Below, in pieces: positions 19,542 to 26,401 of a stretch of DNA of 32,480 nt. A model generated the notes under the pieces. The model worked only from the letters and a program-made list of their open reading frames with translations. It was not told the origin of the DNA and made no database searches. Position numbers and translations under genes: made by a program. Positions within the stretch are counted from its first letter, which is position 1. Every line of letters starts with the position of its first letter. The stretch comes from a virus: IMG/VR virus record IMGVR_UViG_3300013126_000132, positions 1 to 32,480 of that record; one strand, 5' to 3'.

Positions 19542-19973
19542 TCAAATTTCTTCCAAAAGTTTCATCAGCCCTTTTTGAAGTTTTTCCTGAACTTGAACGC
19601 CCTGTGCGGCGCCGACAAACATGCTAATCTCCCTCATTTCATTGGGAGACAACGCTGAATTAATCACATATCTTGCGCCTTTGCAAGCATCGCAATATAT
19701 TTCCTTACCAGAATTGTTTACTGGCGCGCACACGCATTTTTCAATAATATTAAAATACTCTAAAGCTTCGGCTAAATCAAACCATTTATTTCTAAAAAGT
19801 TTTTTTGTTTGCTCCTTGTAAGCTCTTAACTTATATTGGTCTTCAGATAAAAGTGTCCCCATGTCTAAGGACTGTTTCATCAAATCATTAATCATTTTGT
19901 ACAAAAAATTTGGCAGTTCAAAATCACCATTCTGATTAATGTAATTTCTCCAATCATTCATAAAATCCTCCAA
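19542..19973 (-). CDS. Hypothetical protein with CxC/CxxC zinc motif
   Basis: 143 aa, MEDFMNDWRNYINQNGDFEL, RBS GGAGGATTTT directly before the ATG. A CVCAP ... YCDACKG pair in the middle (~residues 87-110) looks like one DnaJ-type zinc finger. The gene has its own extended -10 (19989-19997). Function unknown. Confidence 0.65.
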   Translation of the reverse strand: MEDFMNDWRNYINQNGDFELPNFLYKMINDLMKQSLDMGTLLSEDQYKLRAYKEQTKKLFRNKWFDLAEALEYFNIIEKCVCAPVNNSGKEIYCDACKGARYVINSALSPNEMREISMFVGAAQGVQVQEKLQKGLMKLLEEI

Positions 19974-19988
19974 ACAAATTCACATTAA

Positions 19989-19997
19989 ATTATACCA
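19989..19997 (-). promoter_or_regulatory. Extended -10 promoter TGGTATAAT
   Basis: TGGTATAAT on the minus strand 16 nt before the 19973 start. It would give a short leader holding the GGAGG ribosome site. Confidence 0.4.
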
Positions 19998-20012
19998 AAA
20001 GACAACAAACGA

Positions 20013-20286
20013 TTAAAGAGTTGCTCCCCCAGAAGATTTAGGCCTTCGTGGATTGTAAGATCCTCTTTTATTTACGTCTCTCCTATGCATACTAAACGCA
20101 CCAACCGCTCCAGCTCCAGCGCCAAATTTTCCGGTTTTTGTTCTCATTATTGCTGCACCGGTGTCATATGCCCCTCTAGCCATAGCACCAGAACTTCTTC
20201 CAACCCTAGCTGCTCCAGATAAAACCCTTGATCCGCGCTGTAGCAGATCCGGCCATCATTGCACCAAATCTAACACCAAACGACAT
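20013..20286 (-). CDS. Small Gly/Ala/Arg-rich protein C, one CGG +1 shift
   Basis: About 90 aa. MSFGVRFGAMMAGSATA is followed by CGG codon 18; CGGA as one unit gives G-SRVLSGAARVGRSSGAM, then TGKFGAGAGAVGAFSMHRRD and a basic tail. It starts one nt after the neighbour's stop and belongs to a run of three similar small proteins. Without the shift only 26 residues would be made. Function unknown; basic Gly-zipper character suggests a DNA-binding or membrane-active virion peptide. Confidence 0.7.
20232..20235 (-). other. CGG +1 frameshift site in small Gly/Arg-rich gene C
   Basis: Codons read ACA GCG CGG ATC AAG; the zero frame stops nine codons on. CGGA as one unit gives ATA-G-SRVLSGAARVG. Confidence 0.8.
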
Positions 20287-20287
20287 A

Positions 20288-20629
20288 TTATTCTAGTCCT
20301 ATCACTGGACTATTTTGACTACCCCTAGTAGATCGATAACCAGCATACCCCAAGCCCGCTGCACCAATTCCCATTGCGGTTTTTGGACGATTCACCATAA
20401 AATTTCCAGTGGCTGCTATGCCCCTTCCAACCGACCTAGCACCAGGTATCCTAGATGTTGTGGGTAGTGCGGCGTATCTAGAACCATATCCAGACAATCT
20501 TGCACCTACGCGTTGTGTTCCCTGAGCAGTAGTTCCGACTACTCTACCTCCAGTGCTTCTTGCGCGTAATGCAACGTTTTTAGTTGCACCAAGGGCTCTG
20601 CCCACTGTTGAACCGACTCTGCCAAACAT
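20288..20629 (-). CDS. Small Gly/Ala/Arg-rich protein B
   Basis: 113 aa, MFGRVGSTVGRALGATKNVA. A basic Gly/Arg N-terminal two thirds is followed by a short hydrophobic Gly segment (TAMGIGAAGLGYAGY) and RGSQN near the end, as in protein A next door. No shift needed and no in-frame CGG. Unknown function. Confidence 0.65.
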   Translation of the reverse strand: MFGRVGSTVGRALGATKNVALRARSTGGRVVGTTAQGTQRVGARLSGYGSRYAALPTTSRIPGARSVGRGIAATGNFMVNRPKTAMGIGAAGLGYAGYRSTRGSQNSPVIGLE

Positions 20630-20634
20630 ATTAA

Positions 20635-20950
20635 TTAATACATTGGGTAGTTTTGACTACCACGATTCTTCATACCCATTGCTCCAGCGCCAGCAACACC
20701 AGCTGCTATACCCATTGTTGCTCTTGGGTTTTTTTGAGCGTATCTTCCTGCTGACATTAAACCTCGTCCAGCCATAGCTTGACCAGTGCCAAGATAACCT
20801 CTCATTCCTTTACTTGCTCCACCAAGACCAGAATTCATCATGACATTACCCCTAGATGCAACCTTACCGCCCCATTCTAGTTACTCTGGTTGCCATACCT
20901 TGGCCAAATTTAGACATCCTTGCACCAAAAGATGCGCCTACTACTGCCAT
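20635..20950 (-). CDS. Small Gly/Ala/Arg-rich protein A, one CGG +1 shift immediately before a stop
   Basis: About 104 aa. RBS GGAGATATATT precedes ATG 20950; MAVVGASFGARMSKFGQG leads to CGG codon 28, which is followed directly by TAA in the zero frame. CGGT as one unit gives RMG-G-KVASRGNVMMNSG and continues to NPRATMGIAAGVAGAGAMG and RGSQNYPMY. Its C-terminus is related to that of protein B. Confidence 0.75.
20866..20869 (-). other. CGG +1 frameshift site, CGG directly followed by TAA
   Basis: Codons read ATG GGG CGG TAA GGT. CGGT as one unit gives G-G-KVASRG. The arrangement recalls prfB, where a +1 shift happens at a stop. A run-length error in GGGG could also mimic it. Confidence 0.78.
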
Positions 20951-20976
20951 AATATATCTCCTACTTGTTAACTTAT

Positions 20977-20986
20977 GTTTATATAG
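20977..20986 (-). promoter_or_regulatory. Possible TATATAAAC late-type promoter
   Basis: CTATATAAAC on the minus strand about 27 nt before ATG 20950, one base off the TATATAAAT core of the plus-strand array. Confidence 0.3.
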
Positions 20987-20991
20987 TAATG

Positions 20992-22417
20992 TTATTTATC
21001 CGTAGATTTGGTTTTTGACGGTTTTTTAAGAGTAAATATAAAATCATCTTCGGGAGTATAGGATATTTCAAATATCGTTCCCCTAGGCGGAACTGATTTG
21101 ATTAAAATATCAGCCAGTTGATCTTCCATCTTTTCTCTTCTAACCTGGGCAAGACCTCTTGCGCCCTTGACTGAATCCACCCCTTTTTCCAATAAAGCCT
21201 CTATGACACTATCCGTATAATTTATTATATAACCTTTTTGAGATAATTTATCGATTACTACCGACATTTCTAATTCTGCTATTTTTTGCATGTCAAAAAT
21301 TGACAAGTGATTAAAAACTACGATTTTATCCAATCTGTTTATAAACTCCGGCCTAAAATGTTTTCTTATTGCATCTAAGGTATTTTTATTTACCATTTCC
21401 TGCGGGGGAAGTTCTTTAGTGCCATGCTTCATCCCCACTGATCGAGTAAAGCCAGCTCCACCGCTCAGTAAAAAATCAACAGTTTTTTCATTACCAAGGT
21501 TTGTGGTCATTATAATGATGGTGTTTCTAAAATTTACAGTTTCACCCTTACTGTCAGTCAGAACCCCATCTTCAAATACGCGCAAAAAAGTATTCCAAAT
21601 ATCGTGATGAGCTTTTTCCACTTCGTCAAGCAAAATAACAGTATGCGGATATTTCTTGACCTGATTAACCAACTGACCGCCCTCGTCATGACCGACGTAT
21701 CCTGGAGGCGAACCAATTAACTTTTGATTTTCATGCTTATGCTGAAACTCTCCACAGTCAATTCTAACAATTGGGTATTCTTCACTAAACATGTATTTGT
21801 GAACCAATGTTGCCAAATGCGTTTTTCCGACACCAGATGCTCCCGCAAAAAGGAAAATACCCAAAGGCCTATTTTCGTCATTCAGTCCCACCTGAGATCT
21901 TTTAAGGGCTGAAAAAATAGAATGAATAGCTTCTTTTTGACCAATAACATTAGATTCTAAATACTCTTGTAATCCGAAGAAATTTTTGTTTAGTTATTTT
22001 TTTTATTTTTGGCTTTGTTTTTAAATCGTGTTTTTTTGCAAAGTTAGATTGAATCTGTTTTGCGAGTTCCGATTCAATTGATGCTATATCTTGTAGGTCT
22101 TTGATATCTTTATCAAAAGTTCCCTTGGCGTAAGCAAGCTCAATCCAGAGATCTATGTCAATGCCGGGATTAAGCATTACGCATCCATGATACATCGCGT
22201 CTATGCAGCGCTCTGCGGCTTCTCTTGACATCGAACGTAAAGATTCCGTAATTTCAGGCTTAACGTTATAAATTACGTTTTCCAGCACTGACAGTTTAAA
22301 ATCTTTTGGAGATTTATTATCTAACTCTTCAATCAAAGATTCTATGCTGGCTGGATCCAAAACTTTGTACTTTACGTACGTAGCTAATTCCGGAACATAA
22401 ATTTGGTATAACTTCAT
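20992..22417 (-). CDS. Clp/Hsp100-like AAA+ ATPase, one CGG +1 shift
   Basis: About 474 aa. Residues 1-147 form a phage-specific N-domain (MKLYQIYVPELATYVKYKVL) ending KQKFL; CGG is codon 148. CGGA as one unit gives G-LQEYLESNVIGQKEAIHSIF, the canonical ClpB/ClpA linker before the second AAA+ domain. Then come Walker A GASGVGKTH (~191-199), pore loop GYVG (~239), Walker B ILLDEVEKAH (~262), sensor-1 TTNLG, arginine finger FRPEFINRLD and sensor-2 GARGLAQV. It is a single-ring unfoldase or remodeller without an obvious ClpP-binding loop. VIGQ and the linker are lost from the protein unless the shift occurs. It stands near the head of the structural operon. Confidence 0.85.
21973..21976 (-). other. 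CGG +1 frameshift site in Clp-like gene
   Basis: Codons read AAA TTT CTT CGG ATT ACA; the zero frame stops eight codons on. CGGA as one unit gives FL-G-LQEYLESNVIGQ, joining the AAA+ domain. Confidence 0.85.
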
Positions 22418-22547
22418 TTTTAATACACCCCCGACTTATGGAGATGTAGTATATAGTAATCTCTATACTCAGTATATGTTGTATAGATCCAAGCTTGGGT
22501 AATTAAATAATAATGTTTTCTAGTATTTGGGTTTTCTCCGTAAGAAC

Positions 22548-22556
22548 ATTATAGCA
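22548..22556 (-). promoter_or_regulatory. Extended -10 promoter TGCTATAAT for the Clp-like gene
   Basis: TGCTATAAT on the minus strand about 130 nt before ATG 22417. The leader between holds an imperfect inverted repeat (GGAGAT/ATCTCT) and the GGGGGTG ribosome site. Confidence 0.4.
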
Positions 22557-22573
22557 ATGCGTGTCAAATAAAA

Positions 22574-22744
22574 TCAAGAAATATTTTTTCTTTTTTGAAT
22601 TTTTTCAATATACGGGTATTTCTCTAGGCAGGGACCGGTTATTCTCCAAATCGCCACAAGATCTTCAACCGATTTAATCCTAGAAAGAAGCACCCTTGCT
22701 CTTGTAAAATCTAAGTGGGCTTGAATGTTGCTGGAATTTTTCAT
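22574..22744 (-). CDS. Small hypothetical protein
   Basis: 56 aa, MKNSSNIQAHLDFTRARVLL, with AGGAGAAAAAA directly before ATG 22744. The predicted structure is helical, basic at the C-terminus. It faces recA across a short divergent gap. No in-frame CGG. Unknown function. Confidence 0.6.
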   Translation of the reverse strand: MKNSSNIQAHLDFTRARVLLSRIKSVEDLVAIWRITGPCLEKYPYIEKIQKRKNIS

Positions 22745-22811
22745 TTTTTTCTCCTAAAACTTTGCCCAACCATTATAGCACCGTAAATCTCTAGTGGTTG
22801 AACCGTTCTTG

Positions 22812-22820
22812 TGATATAAT
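22812..22820 (+). promoter_or_regulatory. Extended -10 promoter TGATATAAT of recA
   Basis: TGATATAAT ends seven nt before the recA ATG at 22828, which predicts a leaderless recA mRNA. No ribosome site is present between. Confidence 0.5.
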
Positions 22821-22827
22821 TAGTGCT

Positions 22828-23811
22828 ATGGAAGAATCAAAATCTTTAGACATAGCAATTGCGCAATTGGACAGACAATTCGGCCCAGGTACTGTGATGA
22901 AATTGGGAAATTCCGACCATCAACAGTGGCCGTCAATATCAACAGGTGCTCCAACTTTAGATAAAATTTTAGGTATCGGCGGACTACCAAGGGGCAGAAT
23001 AGTCGAAATATACGGCCCAGAATCATCCGGAAAATCTACTTTAGCCCTTTCGCTGGTCGCAGAAGCACAAAAGCAGGGGCTGCGTTGCGCATATATCGAC
23101 GCAGAACACGCTTTAGATCCAGCTTATATGATCAATTTAGGTATCGATTTAGATGAACTACTGCTTGCACAACCACATTATGGTGAAGAAGCTTTGGAAA
23201 TTGTCGACAAATTGGTGAAAACTGGTGAGGTCGGATTGATAATTGTCGATTCCGTTGCCTCACTGGTGCCAAAAGCCGAATTAGAAGGCGAAATGGAAGC
23301 GAATCAAATGGGCTTGCAAGCGCGAATGATGGCAAAAGCCATGCGTAAAATCACCGCTTTGGCAAATGAAAGCAAAACGCTCGTAGTTTTCATTAATCAG
23401 ATGCGAAATAAAATTGGGATCATGTTTGGCAACCCGGAAACAACACCCGGAGGCATGGCTTTGCGCTTTCATTCTTCGGTGCGCATAGATTTACGCAAAA
23501 AAGAGGACATAAAAGACAAAGAGGGTAATGCTGTAGGCATTACTGTAAAAGCAAAAGTCATCAAAAACAAAATGTCACCACCGCTCAAGGTAGCTGAATT
23601 CGATGTATACTACGGAAGAGGCGTAGATCTGGTTGGGTCGTTGCTTGATCTTGCGATACAGGCGCAAGTGTTTATCCAGAAAGGGGCGTGGATTTCCTAC
23701 AATGGTGAAAATTATGCCCAAGGAAGGGAAAACGCCATCAACAAACTAAAACAAGACCCCAAACTACTAAAAACTCTTAAAGATGCGATTTCCAATGAAT
23801 CCAAACAATAG
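22828..23811 (+). CDS. recA: RecA recombinase
   Basis: 327 aa from ATG 22828 (MEESKSLDIAIAQLDRQFGP). An upstream TTG at 22798 also lies in frame but falls inside the promoter. Family features in order: short N-terminal helix, GTVMKLG, ISTGAPTLDKILGIGGLPRG, Walker A GPESSGKST (~65-73), Walker B LIIVDSVASLVPKAELEG, L2 loop with INQMRNKIGIMFGNPETTPG, and KVIKNKMSPP. The usual acidic C-terminal tail is nearly absent. It promotes homologous pairing and strand exchange in phage replication and repair. It has no in-frame CGG and needs no shift. It is transcribed divergently from the structural operon. Confidence 0.95.
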   Translation: MEESKSLDIAIAQLDRQFGPGTVMKLGNSDHQQWPSISTGAPTLDKILGIGGLPRGRIVEIYGPESSGKSTLALSLVAEAQKQGLRCAYIDAEHALDPAYMINLGIDLDELLLAQPHYGEEALEIVDKLVKTGEVGLIIVDSVASLVPKAELEGEMEANQMGLQARMMAKAMRKITALANESKTLVVFINQMRNKIGIMFGNPETTPGGMALRFHSSVRIDLRKKEDIKDKEGNAVGITVKAKVIKNKMSPPLKVAEFDVYYGRGVDLVGSLLDLAIQAQVFIQKGAWISYNGENYAQGRENAINKLKQDPKLLKTLKDAISNESKQ

Positions 23812-23992
23812 TGATTTTCATAATCACGGACTTGCATTACAGCCATGTCCAGACTGTCCGTATCCCATGAACATATTGGTCAATTCACTACCGGCTAAAA
23901 ACAATCATGAACGCTTTGCCGTTACATGCAGAGAATGTGGAGATTCTTGGACTGAGCTAGTTGAAATCGGAGATGCCGATGAAAATGATTGA
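23783..23992 (+). CDS. Small zinc-ribbon protein overlapping recA end
   Basis: 69 aa (or 65 from ATG 23795). CPDC and CRECG are separated by ~27 residues, a zinc-ribbon layout. It overlaps the recA 3' end by 29 nt in another frame, which implies coupled translation. Partner unknown. Confidence 0.6.
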   Translation: MRFPMNPNNSDFHNHGLALQPCPDCPYPMNILVNSLPAKNNHERFAVTCRECGDSWTELVEIGDADEND

Positions 23993-24143
23993 TGAAGATG
24001 AAATCTTTTATTATAATTCTGGTGATGATATTAGAGTGTCTTATTTTCCCAACTTAGATGTATACAACACCAAATTTAAAAATCATATAAAATTTAATAC
24101 TACCCAGTTAGAATCTTTTATAAAGAAAATTCAAGATAACTGA
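23973..24143 (+). CDS. Small hypothetical protein
   Basis: 56 aa from ATG 23973, or 54 from ATG 23979, which has GGAG eight nt upstream. Acidic and aromatic (MIDEDEIFYYNSGDDIRVSY), then Lys/Asn-rich. It overlaps the preceding gene by 20 nt. No family recognised. Confidence 0.5.
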   Translation: MPMKMIDEDEIFYYNSGDDIRVSYFPNLDVYNTKFKNHIKFNTTQLESFIKKIQDN

Positions 24144-24294
24144 TGATACTTTCCTAAAGTTGGTTAATTGCGTATCTGCCATATTTTTTATCTTTTTGTC
24201 GCCGCCAAAAATTATTTTTTTTATTTTTCAACATCCACAACCGTTTAAGGCGCCTGATGATCTCATGGGTATATCGTGGTAATCAAGGATTAAA

Positions 24295-24303
24295 TGGTAT
24301 AAT
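24295..24303 (+). promoter_or_regulatory. Extended -10 promoter TGGTATAAT
   Basis: TGGTATAAT, the same nine bases as the minus-strand promoters at 5513 and 19989. It would start a ~40-nt leader for the 24346 gene. The 200-nt gap before it otherwise holds no gene. Confidence 0.45.
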
Positions 24304-24345
24304 AGTTCGAATTATTTTATTACTATTATTATCAAGTTAACAGAA

Positions 24346-24549
24346 ATGAGATTCCATATGGGCGACCATTACTGCGGGAGCGCTTCGTTTTTCATCGACG
24401 ATTTTTGGGCGGAGAGCGACGAAGAGGCGCAATCGGCGATCGACAAGCTCCGCGAAGAACTGGTCGACTGGATAGGCCGTAAGAAGTCCGAGCTTACCAT
24501 ATACGCCGTCCAGGTAGGTCTTGATCCGCAGAACGTGGAGACGCCATAA
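24346..24549 (+). CDS. Small acidic hypothetical protein
   Basis: 67 aa (or 63 from ATG 24358, MGDHYCGSASFFIDDFWAES). It has a helical centre (DEEAQSAIDKLREELVDWIG) and is more GC-rich than the left operon. The stop overlaps the next start (TAATGG), so the two genes are coupled. No in-frame CGG. Function unknown. Confidence 0.6.
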   Translation: MRFHMGDHYCGSASFFIDDFWAESDEEAQSAIDKLREELVDWIGRKKSELTIYAVQVGLDPQNVETP

Positions 24550-24915
24550 TGGAATTTTGGAAAATGTTAAGGCAGTACTTGCGGATCGAAAAATCCCGGG
24601 CTGCTCGAACAGGAATTCGTCGCGAACCCATTGACCGAAGACGTCAACGCGTACAACTTCATCGTCACCGCCCACGCAAAAAACGACGACTCACTGATCA
24701 TAAGCCTACTGCCGACAGACCAGTGGGAAATGATTACTTCCACGGCCACGTCTTTGGATATGGACGCAGAAGACATCGTACGCGAACTAGGCCCTGACGA
24801 GGTCGCCCAATACGAAATCAGCTCCGATGATTGGAATGATTTTTTTACGGAGAATCAATTCGTAAATTACGACGACCTGTTCGAGGATAACGGAGACGAT
24901 TTTAGCCCAAACTAG
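24549..24915 (+). CDS. Acidic hypothetical protein, one CGG +1 shift (plus strand)
   Basis: About 121 aa. MEFWKMLRQYL is followed by CGG codon 12; CGGA as one unit gives G-SKNPGLLEQEFVANPLTEDV, then a well-formed acidic protein (AYNFIVTAHAKNDDSLIISL ... WNDFFTENQFVNYDDLFEDN). The alternative zero frame is an Arg/His-rich run with no protein-like character. This shows the CGG effect on the opposite strand, in a more GC-rich gene outside the structural operon. Function unknown. Confidence 0.7.
24582..24585 (+). other. CGG +1 frameshift site on the plus strand
   Basis: Codons read CAG TAC TTG CGG ATC. CGGA as one unit gives QYL-G-SKNPGLLEQEF. The P-site codon TTG is the same as at the terminase site. 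Confidence 0.78.
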
Positions 24916-25483
24916 ACAACATCTCGACGCTGCCGATCGGTTCCAAAAGCGACAACCTGTCGTAAACGCCGTAGACAATCACGCCATAGGTTTCCAGGGC
25001 ATATCTGGAATTAAACTGTGGTAAACGCCTGGTCGGTAATGTAAAATTGTTCAACCCTTGTTTTCTACACTCAAGATGGTTCTTGGAGTAAAAATTCCAA
25101 ATTTGAGTCTTTTTGAACAAGGGGGTCAACTTTTTGTCGTCCCAATGCGGGTATTGGTTAAGATTGCAGTTGATCAAAACCGCGCCATCAAAAACAATAC
25201 CTTTATCCATAAAAAGATCCAGGAGATAGTATCCATCATCCTTGTATCCGACATAGACCATATGGGTATATCCAGATTCCAGATAGGGTCGCAATCTCAT
25301 GTATATCTTTTTGGTCCTGGATCGTAATTTTACTTCCTGGTTGTCATTATCCTGTAAGAAATTATAATCTATAACAATTATGTCATGCTCTTTTGTAAAC
25401 AGTGACAAGAATTGATTTTTTCCGGAGGACTTTATGAGTTCTTCAGATATAACTAACAGTTTTTTATGATTGGTATGTTTCAT
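24902..25483 (-). CDS. Hypothetical protein, alpha/beta type
   Basis: 193 aa from ATG 25483, chosen over ATG 25507 because AAGGAAAACA precedes it. MKHTNHKKLLVISEELIKSS, then alternating strands and helices (HDIIVIDYNF, YTHMVYVGYKDDGYYLLDLF, GAVLINCN) suggest a Rossmann-like or hydrolase-like fold, but no catalytic motif is clear. The 3' end overlaps the convergent 24549 gene by 14 nt. No in-frame CGG. Confidence 0.6.
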   Translation of the reverse strand: MKHTNHKKLLVISEELIKSSGKNQFLSLFTKEHDIIVIDYNFLQDNDNQEVKLRSRTKKIYMRLRPYLESGYTHMVYVGYKDDGYYLLDLFMDKGIVFDGAVLINCNLNQYPHWDDKKLTPLFKKTQIWNFYSKNHLECRKQGLNNFTLPTRRLPQFNSRYALETYGVIVYGVYDRLSLLEPIGSVEMLSSLG

Positions 25484-25540
25484 TGTTTTCCTTTGTGTGT
25501 TTGGCATTTGTGTGTGGTTGGATTTTAATATTACGGTTGA

Positions 25541-25708
25541 TCACCATTCGTGGTTACCATAGCTGTCTGAGTCGTAATCCCAGTTGTTTGATGAACGATG
25601 GAATTTGGTGTATTTTTTAACGCTATGACTGTAAATATCTTCCAGATCCACATACTCGTCAAAGAGCTGTTCTTGGTTGATACTGTCATTCTTTTTTTTA
25701 CGGGCCAT
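25541..25708 (-). CDS. Small hypothetical protein
   Basis: 55 aa, MARKKKNDSINQEQLFDEYV, with a consensus AAAAGGAGGATATATC ribosome site before ATG 25708. Basic N-terminus, then acidic, with a Tyr/Asp/Asn-rich C-terminus (NNWDYDSDSYGNHEW). It is the first gene leftward from the divergent region. Unknown function. Confidence 0.6.
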   Translation of the reverse strand: MARKKKNDSINQEQLFDEYVDLEDIYSHSVKKYTKFHRSSNNWDYDSDSYGNHEW

Positions 25709-26069
25709 TTTGATATATCCTCCTTTTAGGATAGTGGGTTGTTATGGCGGTCAGAACGCTAGCAGGTCTCGTGGGGTTTTGCAACTCGTAGAGAGAAATA
25801 TTTTGTTTTTTTTTGGCGACTACCTATATATAGGTGTATAAATTAAACCCTTATATGTAAAAAAATAGGGAAAAATATTTTAAACTAAAGTCATTTTACA
25901 AAAACCTATATAATCTCATATAAAATTCTTAACATATATAGAATAGGAAAAAATTTAAGGGGGTGATGATTGATCTATACGTGTAGGCTATATTTTTAAC
26001 TAGCCTACTACCGTATACCTATATAAATATTTACACGACAACCAACTCATCTCTTGAAAGGAGACTCTC
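25709..26069. promoter_or_regulatory. AT-rich divergent intergenic region
   Basis: This 361-nt gap separates leftward 25708 from the rightward promoter array. It holds a perfect 14-nt palindrome ACCTATATATAGGT (25822-25835), several TATATA-rich stretches, a hairpin GTAGGCTA/TAGCCTAC (~25984-26008) and the first TATATAAATAT promoter. No gene seen. It could be a control region or an origin; neither is shown by the sequence. Confidence 0.4.
26020..26030 (+). promoter_or_regulatory. Late-type promoter 1, TATATAAATAT
   Basis: First of eleven near-identical cores in 2.2 kb. It contains TATAAATA, the known T4 late promoter element; no -35 element accompanies it. Confidence 0.6.
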
Positions 26070-26267
26070 ATGTTGTCCAAGAAAGCACAAAAGGCCCGCC
26101 TCGCGGAGCTCAAGAAAGCGGCAGAAGCGAAAGCTGATGCCCATGGCAAAGCGATCAACAAGGCCTTCATCACCGTAGGTCAGGGAGTGACTCAAGTCAC
26201 TTACACTGCTGGTGTCTATGCGAAGGACCTTGTCGTGAAGTCGGTCACCGACCAACGCAAGGCCTAA
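26070..26267 (+). CDS. Small basic helical protein, copy 1 of a duplicated unit
   Basis: 65 aa, RBS GAAAGGAGACTCTC. MLSKKAQKARLAELKKAAEA is a charged helix, followed by a less charged Thr/Val segment. It is clearly related to the 27480 product (LSKK/RSKK, QxARLAEL, HGxAI), and both units end with the same CCTAGCCC hairpin. It may be a virion-internal or DNA-associated peptide; function unknown. Confidence 0.65.
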   Translation: MLSKKAQKARLAELKKAAEAKADAHGKAINKAFITVGQGVTQVTYTAGVYAKDLVVKSVTDQRKA

Positions 26268-26298
26268 TTAGCCGTCCTTCCCCGACGCTAAGTGACTT

Positions 26299-26318
26299 CC
26301 TAGCCCGAGAGGGCTAGG
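26299..26318 (+). terminator. Hairpin terminator, unit 1
   Basis: CCTAGCCC-GAGA-GGGCTAGG, eight perfect pairs, before the next promoter. Confidence 0.6.
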
Positions 26319-26336
26319 GGTTGCTACTGTATATTG

Positions 26337-26347
26337 TATATAAATAT
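26337..26347 (+). promoter_or_regulatory. Late-type promoter 2, TATATAAATAT
   Basis: Exact core, 55 nt before the 26402 start. A TGTAGGC/GCCTACA hairpin lies in the leader. Confidence 0.6.
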
Positions 26348-26401
26348 GTGGATGTAGGCAATCCCGCCTACACAACTTAGTCTTCCTGAAAGGGGGCTTC
26401 T

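Noticed and set aside
2090-24585. Sequencing insertions as the cause of all eleven frameshifts
   Set aside because: A few sites (18519, 20869, 21976) could be run-length errors. But all eleven lie at an in-frame CGG, always shift +1 and always restore GGN; errors would not respect codon register. Raw reads are still needed to close this.
2090-24585. Gene decay of a defective prophage
   Set aside because: All breaks are the same codon and the same shift, and no other stops or deletions occur in these genes.
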